DNA of 64,000 nucleotides from Acanthaster planci (GCF_001949145.1 NW_019091408.1:530602-594601), one strand, 5' to 3'; numbered from the stretch's first letter, positions 39,301 to 54,300 are shown. The notes: generated by a model from the letters alone, not told the origin. Numbers and translations are program-made.

Positions 39301-42300
39301 TTCTGTAGACCTGCACTGGCTTAAAGGGTTTTTTTCCACTCTTCCCTTCCCCACTCCCCTCTTCACACACATTCCCCACGATGCACTTTAATTTTTGTTG
39401 CACCGACCTCATGATGACCCAGACCAGGGCTCAGTTTTACAGTAGGATTCCTGTGGTTGAGGAAGTCTTTGTTGAGTTGAGGAAGGGGGTGACTAAGGAA
39501 ATAAGGACAATTTTCTGTGGAAAAGATCTTGAAGGGGAAGTATTGTTCAACATCTTGAGGTTTTGACATGTACATGGAGCGATGTCCAACATTCCTGCCA
39601 TGGTTCAATTTTGTCTACTGCACCGAAATGGAAATTCCATTGTCACATTTTTCCGTTTTGTACTGGGAAACATCTTCATGGCAATTACAAGAATGTAGAA
39701 TTTACCTTATCCGAGAGAGATTATGGAAATTTGTTCGGGAGAAATGTTTGGCATTGTCATGAGTAGATGGGGCAAGAGAGTTAAAAAGGATTCCTTATTC
39801 GTTCATTTTGTTGATTTGCACAAAGATATTCCATAGTTGTCACAGAAAACTTTCCCTCACTCCTTTAAGAGTTTTCCGCGACAAGCACAGAGCTACCTAA
39901 TGACAGCCATGGAATCCAAGGCTTTCAGTAACTCTGCAGGACTTTGCAACTTCAGTTTTGATCATAGAAACATTGGGGGAAAATCACAGAAGTCTTCCTC
40001 TTCATTTTTTATGTGGGAAGCCATGTAGTCTAGTTAGCACCACATTTTAATGTTGTTTAGCAAAACAAAGCACTCCTGATAGCTGGATAACAAATGCCTC
40101 AAACTCACTCAATAGTAACAGAATAAAACAAAAGAGATTGCACTTTTAACTTCTGTAAAACTGAGACCTGCGTGATGTTATTGAAAAACTGTCGTGCAAA
40201 CTTTTGCCCATCCCTTGGAAAACAGACAACCCGGAGCCAGTGGAACCAGAAGAAACGCCGCAAGAAGGTGTGCCATTAAGTTTTCAAAATCAAACAGGCA
40301 AAACTTTTATTTGGATACATCGTATTGTCTATGTCTGAGGCTTCATTGTCCTCCAACTTGCTGTGAAATTTATTTTCATTTGTGAAATTCAAACCAGGGG
40401 TTGTGGATTCTGAACAAAGTTGTTCATTTGACTGAAGCTTTTACATGTATCACATTTATATTTTGAAAGAAATTGTTGGTTAGAGAAAGCAAATACAAAT
40501 TTAAAAATACTTTTTTTTTTCTTCAAATTTTCAGTCTTATATTATTTTATTAGGTAGCCAGAGGATCATATGCTTGGGAAATACTATGCATTTTTAAAGT
40601 GTAAAGTCTTTGTTTCTTGTGCCAGGGGAAATTGTCATTACTAGTACTTTTTAATGATAAACTTCATTATAAAGTTAGAGGAGAAGGAAAAGGAATTGGA
40701 TTCTGACACCAGCGGAAGTGTGAAATTTAATGGTTATTGAAAGGATAGTCAGGCCCCATTATCTCCTTGGTGATCTGTGACTGGTTAATTACAGCCACCT
40801 TTTTACCCTCTGTCATCGTTGCAAAGTACTTCCATTCATATTTCTTCAGCATTTCTTTTTGTCAGATTGTCGACAATTTTCAAAAGCATAATTGTAGAAT
40901 TGCATTTCCTTGTCCTTAATTTGTTGATTGGTATATGAAGATAATTGTGGAAGTACTGTATTTCAACACAGCGTTTGAATGGGAAAAGAATAACGAGTGA
41001 AATGCTGCTCAACACTGTTTAATAGTTTTCCAACAACTGATAACTACATATATATACTTTTTTAATGATAACTATCCAGTCCTGTTTTGTCCTTTTTTTT
41101 CTGCCACCAGAAAAACCAGAAACTGATGTATTAGATTTCCGTCAGTTGCTGCGACACAGGTAAGTTCAAAATTTTTGGATTGAAGTCCAGATACGAAGTT
41201 TTCCCACTGAAAGTCAGAACATGTGAAGACCACAACAACCACGGATTTCTGATACCTGTAAATGTGGTAGCTTCCTGTATCTAAAAGCTTGTTGACAGCT
41301 TCACTTTATGTACAACACAAGCGATAATGAATTAATGCACTAGACATCAAACTGAAGACTGGTACTAATGTATAATAAACACTTAAAAAACATTTAGACC
41401 AACTATGCCATCACACTGCCACTGAACCTCATAGGCATGCCTATGCATGTCCATACATGTATGTATGTGCTTATATTGGGATTTTTGTTTGATAGCAAGT
41501 CAATCTTTTAAAATTAAAATGGGGGGGGTGAAAAAACTGGAAACACAGTTGAAATCTAACACTGACAAATTTTTGAATGGCCCCCAATGTGTTGATATTT
41601 TTCTATCATTTTTGGAGAAAGCTCTGTAGATGTAATGCCAAATGGCTTGGGTACTTTTTTTCAGGGAGGTACAGCGACGCGAGTCCAAGATTGAGGTACC
41701 AGACTGGGGCACCCTGAAGGACACGGATTTACCTGACAAAGCGGTAAGTGATTTCCTCCACCTGCTGATTGCAAAAATGTACTAAGTGCAGAAACTATAA
41801 GTATGCAAAGCAGGAACAAAAACAGATTACTGGTCACTTTGATGGCATGCAGACTTGGGACTGGTTCCCTACTCATTTTTGTTTAGTACAGATATCTGCT
41901 TAGCAAAAGATTCTCCTCAGACAGCTCCATGATGAAATTTGGCCCTGGCAGGAATGCAGTACTGTTACTGTCACAGGGTCCATAAAATGAGTTTTAACCC
42001 TGGAGGGCAAATGCTGAAAAGTACATTACAAGAACACCAACCTCACTGGTTTCGTTTGAGTAATTTACTCATTTTAAGATGAGTACGCTCTTGAGTACAC
42101 AAGCAGCAAGAATATAACCCACTGCGCCAGATGAGTGAGAGTATACTCTTGATCCGAGCTGGAGTGTACTTTTGCATTATGTGATTATATCGAGTTCACA
42201 GAAAGGTCAGTGTTGGCTGTTCATGTGATGTGATCTGAGGATAATGCTTACATTTTCTTGCAACCAAGAATATATCGCATGCAGACACAGACTATGAAAG

Positions 42301-45300
42301 TCATAAGCTTTTCATATAAACTCTAACAAGACTTTACTTTGTTATTGTTTATCTGCTGTTTTTGAAGGTACTTGTGACAGCTCTTGTATTAAGTGGTGAA
42401 AAATTCATGTGAAATACTTAAATTCAACACTTCACTTGTGACAGCTTTTGTGAAAGCTTTCTAATGAGATGTGATTATTGATCAATGATTATTGCATTGT
42501 GGAGATGTTAATTTTTGTGTTGAGAGTTTCTTCACCGACATATTTAGAACTATATACCGGTATACTCTGTTATTGCACAACTTGTGAAAAAATCTACAAG
42601 CTGGCATGGGTGGGGCTCAAACCCATGACTTCCTGCTTACTACTGCAGACATCTTAAACTGCTCACCCAGCTTGCCAGGGTTGGCTGTGCGGTTCGACTC
42701 AACAAGCAGCAAATAAATATTTATACAATTATAAGTTGGTGAATGACAAATCTCCATATACGAAAATTGTTGCGAATTTCTTGTGAAATACTCAATTCAA
42801 CACTGAAAATTTCCTCCCCCCATCTTTCTGCCAGGGCGCAGATATCACCCGGCCCCTAAAGTCGACCCGAGTTAATGAGCGGGACGGCCGCGTGACCCTG
42901 GAGGTGGGCTGTCGGGCCAATGATGTCAAACCCACCTGGTACAAGGATGGTGAGGAGCTTAAGGCCAGCAAGAAATACAAGATCAAGAGCACACTGCAGG
43001 ACTATGAGCTGACCATAACCGACCTGAAGGTGGCCGACAGCGGCAACTACTCGGTCAAGTTTGGCGATTTTGCCGAGTCCAAATGCAATGTAGTTGTCGA
43101 TGGTGAGTCCATACAATTCCAGTGGTAGTGCGTTTACACTTTTCTTTTGTGTGTGTGTGTGGGCTTGCTCGGCCGTTACTGCTTTTAAGGGAGATTATAT
43201 GCAGGCATTTTTCCTACCATAGCTTGAGTTGCGAAAGACTTGACATATCAATTTCAAACTTGCTCTTGGTGTTCTCTAGAAGTCTCTTTATTTTGAACTT
43301 GATAGGTCAAAGGTTAAGGTCATTCTAGCTATAACAATAGAACTGGTTTTTCCATTGGAGATGGTTATCATGACACAAATTAAATTTTGGGTTCAGGCAA
43401 AGGCTTAGTGGGTGATTTGTGTTCGTCAACACCTTTTTCCTGTTACGATTTGAAGGCAATTTGCTTCACCGTATTTCTTATTTCAAATTTTCTGTTACTG
43501 TTACTGATGCCACACAAATTTTGAGAAAAATTGAACTTCATGCTTTGTGCAGATGGAACTTAATATGCAGTGATGATCTCCTTCACTTTAAGAGCATTAA
43601 AAACATTTTGGGAATGGCTCTGTGGTTGTTTAGTTACAGCTACCGGTACCATATCTACATTTACATGTAGTTGCATTGGTATTTATTTGTAATCTTGTTT
43701 TATTAAGATGGGTTAATGAATCTTTCCAGGGTTTTCTGCACTGTCTTTTTTGGCATATCTGTCATTTTTGGAGAAAACTGTTTTGCTTGCATGCTGTCTC
43801 TGAAAATTTTGTGCTGGACTGAACAATTTTGACAGTGTGATGCAAATCTGCATATGATACTGCTTATTATAAGTTTCTTTATAATTCCTGTTCGGAAGTC
43901 TTGCTTAGAATATGTGTGTACACTTCAATCTGCTTTCTCTTGAATTGTTTTCTTTGCAGAGCAAATTTGTTTGTGCTTTGAAACTCTAAGAAAGAATTGC
44001 TTGTTCCGTTTCAAATGTTTCTCTTTCTATGGCTTTTCTAGCTTTGTTGTTCAGATGTTGACGTTGATTGCTTGGCAATTGCAAATTTACTTTGCTTCTG
44101 TCCAATTCTTTGTGTGTCCCCTGCGCTTTGTAACTTTTGCCTGGCTTCACCCTTTCTTGCCGTGTGCCCATTGGCTGATGATGCCTGCTTAACCACAGTG
44201 CACCGTTGCCTGGCAACCATGACCGACAGAGAAGTGGCGTCATTGGTAGCACAGGGGGTGCTCCCCAAGGGTGGTATGACAAGTTTGAATTTGAGAGCAC
44301 TTTGGAGTAAATTCATATCGCATTCATCATTTCCCCTTTGCAGCTTTGCCTGAGAGACATTGGCATGTGTTTGCTGAATATGCATGTTGCATGATGAATA
44401 TGCAAAGTATGTTGGTCTTCAGGTAAATATTTGTGTTTTAAATCACCTCAAATAAGGTTCATGTAAGATCTCAGCATCTCACCGTCCGCTGTTGTTGCCA
44501 TCTCAAAAACCTGTTCATTTCTTTCAAGGGCTTTTCATTTCATCTCCTGACGCCATTTGTATATGTAGAACTTGGCTGAGTAAAGGTTTTTTGGTGTGCC
44601 AGAAAGTAAAAGACAAAAATTCAATGGGGAAGAACTGTTCTTTCATTTACCGATATATTTGTTCCATTACAAAGATCATTTTGTTCAACATTATGTTATT
44701 GAAAGTTGCAGTGTCAGCAAAATGAATGCAAAATAGGACTCCAACAGTCAAGCCAGGACTAATGTTTCACTTATGTGTGAGATTTATCCAATGAGTTCCA
44801 CATCTGTTTGATCCACTTGAAAACAAGCATAAGACTCATCCCACTTTTTTGGGGGTTCATGTACATGTATAAAGAACACTCTGTCTGGAATCTGTACGAG
44901 TAGCCTCTGTTCTTTTTTCCTGTTCCTATCAGAAATGTTTACAGTGTACTTTTTTTTAGGTTGCGCTTCTTTTTCATTCTTTTCTGACTCTTTCTGTATT
45001 CATCTCTTTTCCTTCTCTTTTCTCAATCCTGTCTCTCCCATAATCCACCTCACTCAATCATGACAAATCATTAATAATGATACAGCCGCCCCTCCACGTA
45101 AGTACATAACTGTGCCCCCCCAGGATTAATCATGCAGCGGCTGTCTAGATCCTCGGCCTGTTATCAATCTGATGTAGGCTGTCCTTTTTCCGTCGTGAGA
45201 CTTAAATGTGACATAAAACAAAGATGGCCGCTGGATGGTTCCTTTTTCATTTTTTTGCTTATTTTTGTCCCACTCTTTTCTCAAAGTCTTCATCGTTTTC

Positions 45301-48300
45301 ATTTTCTGTTTCACTGTTTTCTTCACTTTACTATGTTCACCTTTTCACACGATAAATAACACTCCATTCATGATTTTCAAAGTTTGTTCATTTTACCCCA
45401 TTACGTTTTCCTCCCAAACAGATAGAAAGTAGATTTTCCACTCTTGTTTGAAAGTAAATAGTGTCAAAACTTGATCATGGAAGTGACTTTGACATCACTC
45501 AGTTTGTTCTGTTTCTTTCCTCTTTGGGAAAAAACAAGAAAGAAAAACAAATCTCCCCTGCACTGATAATGGTATAACCCTTTTGGTCAACTTTTTTTGT
45601 ATTTAGCAGTTTGAAGTCCCATTTCATTGTTAGCACCTTAGCACATGTTGAGATTTCCAATTTTCCTTGTCACACCATCCACACATAAATATGGTGTTCT
45701 ATCCTTCCTTGTCACCACACCTCCACAGTCAATTTGCCGTGTCCATTGCACAGAAGTGCATACTAGTTATTTTGAGGTTCCATTAATGCAAACTTGTACA
45801 ATTCCAGTCATTAGCAGTCCACTATTCTTAAATACAGATACTAGTCTCCCACTCCTTTCCTAATAAAAATGAGCACATGGCATAGATTTTTGACCTGAAA
45901 AGGTTATATTTGGCCTAACCTAATAAATGAATCAGAAGTAACCAGAGCCAGTTTTTGTGTCAAAGGCCTTCAAAAGAAGTTTGCATAATGTAACTCAGTA
46001 GGATCCCTTGGCATCTGTCACTCTTAATCATGATTTTCTGCGGCATGCAAAGCTAAAGTGATTCATAGAAAAGAGCTCCATTTGCTCTCTTTAAGGCAAA
46101 CCCTTTAAAAAATAATTGAAAAATGAGGCCTAAGGCAATAGTTTCATATGGTCACATTTTGTTTTCTGTCTGACTGCACACTTCCAACCTGCATATGCGT
46201 TTCCTTCCAACAAAAAGCCCTACAAAATGCAAATTATTGATTATCTTGTTCTGCCTTCTCTGTCATTTCCTCCTGTTTTGAAGTTGGATATTAGGCCAAG
46301 GTTTGTTCAAGATGGTGCTGCTCAGACCTTTAGGCCTACATTTTTGATATTGGCTTGTTTAAAAGAGATATGCCTTTCGTGTCCTTAGTCATTTTATCCA
46401 ACTTGATGGTCAATATTTATTTTATTCTCACTTCTTAGAACACCAGGCCCTCATTCACAAGTCCTGTTTTTGCTCAAATTTCATGAAACTCTCCTGCCAA
46501 CTGGAAAATTTTGCTCAGCTATGAATATTTGTTAAGCACGATGGAATGGGTACAGGCCAACAAGTCCTGTTGAACTATGACAGACTTCCAGCTGGTCTCC
46601 TGCCCTCTGCTCTAGCAAGATATTCATGCTCAGTATGTTCTTCAGAGGGCAGTTAGTTTGACCCACCATGTCATCATGTGTAACTGAAATGCATGCAGAG
46701 TGCTGACTAACCAATAAAGAACTTGTTACAAAAAGTGGGAGTTTGAATTAGGAATCTCTCTCTTTTTGTTTTTTTTGTTTTTTCTTCTGTAGCTGGGAAA
46801 CCAAAGGTGGATTTTGTGACATTGCTGAAACCTGTGGAAGTCCACGAAGGGCAGGATGCTAAGTTCAACTGTGAGCTGTCAGGCGACTGCATGGAGCTGC
46901 AGTGGTATAAGAACAACGAGAAAGTTCCGCCACGTGACAAGAAGTGTGAGATCAAGCGTCTTGGCAGACGCCACACCCTGATTGTCAAGAACTGTAGGCC
47001 GGATGACCAGGGTGAAATCGCCATCAGTGCCTTTGGCCGCTACAGCCGTGCCGATCTGACTGTCAAATGTGAGGGTCTTACTGTCCAAGTCAAGTCTTAT
47101 ACTATCTGACCTTGAACTTTGATATGGCTTGTAATATGTATTTTTAAGACCACAATTATTGTCATAAACAGGGCCCCGTTTGTGAAGTAGCTGGATGAGA
47201 AACTTGCTGCCGTATGCTTCTATTTCATCTGTGTAAAAATTGCATTTGTGACATTATCTGCCTATCCCAGCCAAGCCCAAGTTTATCAAGGACCTGTCAC
47301 CTGTCACTGTGGTGGAGAGCCAACCTTGTGCCTTGACCTGCGAGATTTCAGACTTCACCTCAGAGGTCAAGTGGCTGAAGGATGGTAAGCCAGTCAAGTT
47401 GGATGATCGAGTGGCCGCCACGATGGACAAGGGGGTGCGTAGGCTAGTCATCTACAAGGCAACATTCGATGATGCTGGGGAGTACACCGTCAAGTTTGTG
47501 GATTTGGAGTCCAAGGCCAAGCTGACTGTCACAGGTATTTGGATCTCTTAGCACAGAAGTCTGCTAACTGGGCCCAATTTCATGGCACTGCTAAGCACAT
47601 GATTTTATGCAATGACAGGCTCTGCATATTTTGTGGAGATCGTAAACAGTAACTACAGCAAAAGGAACACTTACCGCAGAGGAGAAATTTGCGTAATTTA
47701 GTGATGTAACAATGGAAATGCCCATCAGCACGCAACTGTCAGCACAACCACAACCATGTCAAGCACTGCCACATAATAGTGCTTACGATAAGCAAAATTT
47801 CATGCTAAGTAAGCATGAAAGCGGCGCCATGAAGTTAGGCACTGATCAGCATGTCATTTTAATAGAGTCCAGTATTGTCGATGGCCTGTGGTCTCTAATC
47901 TTTTGTTTTCACCTGTTTCAGAGCCCCCAAATTTCACTGGTAACCTCCAGGACGAGGTGGAGGCCTTTGCCCACCAGGACGCCGAGTTTGCCACGGAAGT
48001 GTCCAGCCCAGAGGCTGAGGTCTTCTGGTTCAAGAATGGCCAGCCCATCATGCCTGGTGACGATGATGACAAGTACGAGATGGTCGCTGATGGAAACACT
48101 CGCAAGCTGATCGTCAAGGACGTGGTTCCTGAGGATGAGGCCAACTATGCTTGTGCTTTGGACGAGGCGAGAGCCACCCGGTCAAATCTCAAAGTCCAGG
48201 GTGAGTGACAGGTACCAAATGCATGTTCACTGTCAAAATCTAGATATCAAATCTGAAAGTGCTCAGTATTGTCATATGACTCTTTTGACCCTTTCAATTC

Positions 48301-51300
48301 AGCCCCATGTAAAATTGATTGCCAGCAATGGAAAATTTCAGCGTGATGTCTTTTGTGTTTGCTTCCCTCTTTTGACTCATGTTCTGTACCATTATTTACA
48401 GTAGCTTTGTAGACTGGCTTCTCATTGGTGCAGTTCGTTTTTGAATTAGAATGTTATGTTTTGAAGGGTGAAGTTAAAAAGACGCCAAACCTCCATTATT
48501 TGTAGATATGGTTATTTACTGGATATCTATGTAGTTTATGGAAATAAGAGTAGTTTTTTACTATGACAACGATAAATACAATTGCTTTCTGAGGTTTTTG
48601 TCATGAAATTAGTCATATTTTGTAGTAATACATTCAAAAGTCTCCCAGGAAGTTGTTTCATTCGATTTGTGCCAAAATTCCACCAAACAAGGCATCTTTT
48701 TTTAAGTTTGGTGTTCAGAATGGCCGCCATTGATAGGAAGGGGTCTTACTTGGATTTTCTTTTCAAATTTTGTTAATGATTATAACTCACAATGTACATG
48801 TACGGTGTATGTAACTCATCTAGATATAACAAAGAAAAATAATGAATAAATTGCAAGAATTTAACTGACTCAATAAACTCCAAAATAGGGATGAGTTTAT
48901 AGGAAGGGTTAAGACTACCAGCTACTATGAGATATCTTGATGTCAAATCTCTGATCGGCAGCTAAGTGACTACTCAGTATTTTCAGTAACCAAGTGCAGA
49001 CAAACATCAAACCTGGATTTCAAATCTGTTGCTACATTGTAAGTGAGTACTCAGTTTGTCGTGCTGTCAAGTATCGAGTACTGTCAAATGTGATTGGCTC
49101 CACAAAAATGGGTATTATGGGACTTTTTTTCAAGGTGAGTTACATCATAAGCTTTAATTTGGCGTAGGTTTGAACCGTATGGCATTTTGCAATCTGGAGA
49201 TATACTGATTTTTGCATAATCATCCATGTATCATGCACGTTAACAGAAGTGCTGTCAGAGATAAAGCCCTTTAAACTCAGGAAGTGGAAAAGAAATCAGC
49301 CAAGAAGAAAATCTTTTGAATATCCTTAGCAACAGTTTGGTTTCTTGCGAATGAATTGTGAATGTGTTGATGTACTGTGTAGAAGCCAATAAACCAACAA
49401 GTAAAAAATACCCTCTCCACACAAAAGCCCTTAGTGTGAAATAGCACAGCGTCCCTTAATACCCTTTTTGGCAGAGCGGGTCACAAATGTCAATCTGAAT
49501 GTCAAGTCCTTTAGTTTATGGTAAGTGAATGCTCAAAATACTATACTGTTAGGTTTGGTGTATGCATTTGTATTTTGTTCCTCAGATTTGGTTTTTAGCT
49601 CATCCTGTGAGTTGAGATTTTGTAATTCCCCTGTTTTTTGCAAATGTAGCTCCACCCGCCCTCAAGATGCCCCTGGACATGGAGGACCTAATCGTCAAGG
49701 CTGGTGAGCCCGTGGAGGTGACTCTGGATATCTCAGGCTCCCCTGCACCCCAAGTGGAATGGTCTAAGCCCGGTGCCTTGCTGGCACCCGATGACCGGAC
49801 CCAGATGGTTACCATGCCCATGAGTGCCACTCTTCTAATCACGCACACTGACCGCCATGACACAGACGATTACACTGTCAGCGTCACCAACAAGCATGGC
49901 ACTGAGTCGGCCAAGTTCAAAATCACTGTCATCGGTGGGTGCTTATGTGGCTTGTCCAAGATTGACCAAATGGACACTTTAATAGACGATATTCAAGGAA
50001 ATTCACTAGCGTGGTATGAACCCGAGACACGTTAGAAACCTGACCAGCATTCTAACACTGGAGCTTAATTCAAAGCTGTATAAGTAGGATTTTCAGGTGC
50101 AGATTTTCCATGTGTATAGTTTAACGTTAAGGAAACCGGATGGATTGGAATATGAGACTTGGGCAATCTGAATATCGGGTTGTTGTTTGACCATTTGAGC
50201 TAAATTCCAACTTAGAAAAGTAGGTCAACTTGCTGTTTTTGTTGTGGATCAGCCAAGTGGAATGTTTAATATGCTAAACAAATAAACTTGACAGAAGCTT
50301 GTTTGAATCAGTGGGTCACTTGAATAAAGCATAGGTGCTCTTTGAACCGAGCTAACTTCAAGTTATGAAAGTAATTTGGAAAAAATTCTGAGTCCAAAAA
50401 GTAATGACCAGAAGACAGCTTTTAGGACAGGCCACGATGGAATAATTCCTGTTCGCTTTGAGTGGTGGGAGGAAAATTGGCTATACTGAGGTTAAAACTT
50501 GATATCATAGAAATCCTTAGCACATGCTTTATCAGTGACCGAGCTCCCAATGATGAAGTTCATAAAGCCATCAAATTTAAACTTTCTGCATTCAGACAAG
50601 CCGCAAGGTCCTGAAAATGTCAAAATCTCTGGCTACAACGAGCATTCGGTGTCACTGACTTGGAAACCACCCAAGGACAATGGCAACTCGGAGATCACGC
50701 ACTATGTGGTGGAGTACAAGGAGGTCAAGCGTGGTGATTGGACAGTTTCCAGCGACAGCGTGTCGGCCACCGAGTTCACTGTCCCCAACCTGACTGAAGG
50801 CAAGGAGTATGCATTCCGCGTGGCAGCCGTGAATGAAGTGGGCTCCAGTGAACCTGTACAGACGGACCGGACCCAGGTTGCCAAGGAGCCATTTGGTAAA
50901 AGGCCTTTTCCTGTGTTTTCACATTTTAGACTCATTCTGCTGTAATCAGGCAAGGTTTCGAAGAAATATAGTTTGCTTTTCAAATGTTGCTGTGAAGATC
51001 AGGTCTGTCAACATAAGATATGTAAGTCAGATGACAGTTAGTCAAATATGCTTGTGAACAAGCAATAGTATTCCTCGTTTGGACTTTAGAACAAAGGATG
51101 TCCACACAGTGCTGATGGGGAAGACATTGTGTGAACTTGCCCAGGTCCACACAAGGTTCCATCCTTTCTGAAAAATAGTTTTGGGGGCATTTTGAGGTGA
51201 GGGATGTGTGTCACAAAACTAAGAGGAACAGTCAAATGAATCATCAAAAGTCTGAGTGGGAAGGGTACTCTCAGTGCAGGATGAGATCTTTGATTTTGTT

Positions 51301-54300
51301 GGCTACAGGAAGATAGGAATGCCTGCTATTATTTGAAAGTATGTCATTCTAGCATGTGTATGTGAACAAGGCATGCACACTTTGGCTGAGTTCAGGCGGC
51401 TAGTTCTCGTTTGTTCACGAACAGCTTGATTTGTTGTTCGTGGGTCGGTTGCTCGAACGCCGGGAATGTACAACCGGTTATTAGCGTCAGTAGTTATTTG
51501 TGGCAAGCAACATGCAACATGGCAGCGTCCTTGTGCATTCTTCAAGAGTTAATGTTGGATAACTGGGCTTACTTCTTTTCCATTTAAAAAGTTCATTTCT
51601 GTCATGGAAAATTATTAATGCTAATTTTGCAAAACTTTCCATTGTCTTCGGTTTTGTAAAGCCACATCGGTACTTTTTGCGGCTGTTCAAAAATCAAATC
51701 TCACGAGTTTGTCCGTGTGTTTGTGTAAAATCCTGACGAGGAGGTGGTGTGTGTGATCCTGTTCCGAGAACAGTGTTCTTGGGTCGTGTTCCCGCCGTTC
51801 CAGCGCTAGAACACGAAACCCGTGTCAAGAACGGACCACCTGAACTCGACCTATGTGTCAGCCCCAGGAATCTGTTGCTGAGTAACAGTGCCCTCACTCA
51901 TTCATGCGCAGAGCCCATGGATTATTGGAAGCCTTGAGAACTACCGGTATCTAATGCCCTTCTCATTGTCTTTCAAACTTTTTTTTCAGAGCCTGCTGAT
52001 CAGATGGACGCACCTAAGGTCGTGGACACCCACGATGGCAGCATCGAGCTGAAGTGGTCCCCACCTGAATTTGATGGTGGCTGCCCGATCACGGGCTACA
52101 TTGTTGAGAAGCGGGAGGTTGGATCCCCCAAGTGGTCCAAGGCTACTAAGACCCCAATTAAGGGCACCAGCTACGAGGTGCCGGACTTGATCCAGGGGGG
52201 CAACTATGAATTCCGTACCATCGCTGTCAACAAGGCCGGAGAGAGCCAACCGAGCCCCCCCAGCAAGCCTGCGCTGGCACGGGAGCCAATCGGTGAGAAA
52301 AAACACAGTTTAAGTTAAACACAGTAAAGTTTAAGCTGCTTCTGAATGGCTGTGGCTGCTTATGTGACCCAATCTATCAAAATAAGTCTTATGTTACCAG
52401 AGCTTCTTTTGAGTTTAAGTCCTCCAAATGAATCGCGCCCGATGTGAACCAGTAAGACTGTCAACTTTTTTCACTCATACTCGGTCCATTTTCCTCAGGA
52501 TGCCAAAATGAATAATAATAAAAAGAAACGGCTAACTTTTGGTTTTTCTAATGCAACTTAAACAAAAGTCTGGAACCTTGCAAGAATGAAAGATTGAAAA
52601 CCTCCTGAAGTAATGAACTGTCCCGAGCCACACTTCCCACTGTTGCTCAAACCTCTCCCCATCAACCCCCCACAGATCCAGCTCTACCCCCAGGCCAGCC
52701 AGTTGTCGAGGACGTGACCAAGGACTCGGTGGGCCTGTCCTGGACCAAGCCCAAGGATGATGGCGGCAGCCCAATCAGGGGCTATTACGTAGAGAAGAAA
52801 AACCCGGAGACGGGCGACTGGGAGCGTGTCAACAAGAGGCCCACTAAAGACACCAAGTACAAGGTTCCGGACCTCGTGGAGGGGGAGGAGTACCAGTTTA
52901 GGGTGGTGGCTGAGAACGAGGCGGGCCTGAGCGAGCCCAGTGTGGTGTCTCCACCTGTCGTGGCCAAGGATCCTGAAAGTAAGCAGGTTTTCAATCCCTC
53001 CCTGATTCTCTCGGTTTTATCTTGAATAATCTGGGACATTCTTCCCACCTCTGAGACGGTAATTACTTTTCCTTGTCTCCTCTGTTCATTGGCAGTTTTA
53101 AGTGGGAAAAGGTTACATATGGAAATAACCTGTTCCCGACTTTTACTGCCAGCAGTATTTCAATATGCTCCCAACTCTTGCTTTTTAACTGTGTTTTAGA
53201 CCATTTCGAGACCAGTCACGACTAATAGGGTAAACAATGACAAAGGAACACTTCTGCTGCATGTTTTTTTTAATTGCTTGTGACTTGAAATCAGACTGGA
53301 GGTCTTGGGATGGTCTGAAGGGGTCTTGACGACAACACTGCTTGTTAAGAAATAATTTCTTGAAAATCTGTCACCTTACCTCCCTCCTCTTCAGTCCCAC
53401 CCTCTCTGGACGTCTCTCAGATGAAGGACCTGACAGTCAAGGCCGGCCAGACCATCAAGTTGGCCGTCAGCTTCACTGGTACCCCACCCCCCAAGGCCTC
53501 CTGGAGCTTGGATGAAGAGCAGCTGGTGCCCGATGACCGGACCAAGCTGCGCAGCAACCTACAGATGGCTGAGCTGACCACCATGGACGCCCAGCGCAGT
53601 GACACGGGAGTCTACATTGTCACAGTGACTAACCCCTTTGGTACCGAGAAGGGCACAGCCAACGTCAACGTTCTCGGTGAGTGGTGACTACAGTCCTCCT
53701 CCCTACCTTGCAGCTCGGTCTTTGCAACTGCCCCGTACGTTATACAATTTGACAATTGTTGCTCCAGACGGGGATGCCAATTTTCAGGCAAAAGCCTGAT
53801 TCCAGGCATTTTCATTTTTTTTTTCTAAAATGACGGACTTATTCCAAACTATAATAAGGTATGTTTGAGCTGCTTTGGCCTGATTCTCAGATTCTGGACA
53901 AGAACCCGACTGGCGTCCTTGTGAAGGAGATGAATGTGCAGAAATGCCAATAAAATCTAAGTTCTCGGATTTTCCATCCAGTCAAAAAGTACCATGCAAA
54001 CTTTTGACTGCACAAAAGTTGGAGCCTGCAAGCTGGTTAAAACACTGTGCTGTCCAAAGTTTTTGAAATGTGGCACTTAATTCCAGAAATGAACTTCTCT
54101 GATTTTATTGATATCCAACGTCATGTTGCGCACATATAGCAAATTATGTGCAAATATAATACTCAAACTGGTTTATTCAATACTATTAGTTGTTTCGCTT
54201 TCATCAAAATTGTACTTTTGTGTTGAATATGCCTCCTCAATATGCAGCTTGAAAGAGCATTGAGATTAAAATGTAATTACTAAATCACAGTGGATTTGGA

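Noticed and set aside
39381-39766. Possible coding exons in the intron before the 42-nt linker
   Set aside because: ORFs in this stretch show no Ig, Fn3 or PEVK composition, and no acceptor/donor pair fits the flanking phases.
44000-44385. Overlapping ORFs on both strands in the Ig8-Ig9 intron
   Set aside because: Mutually overlapping frames with no conserved motif, no splice fit and no Ig-like residues.
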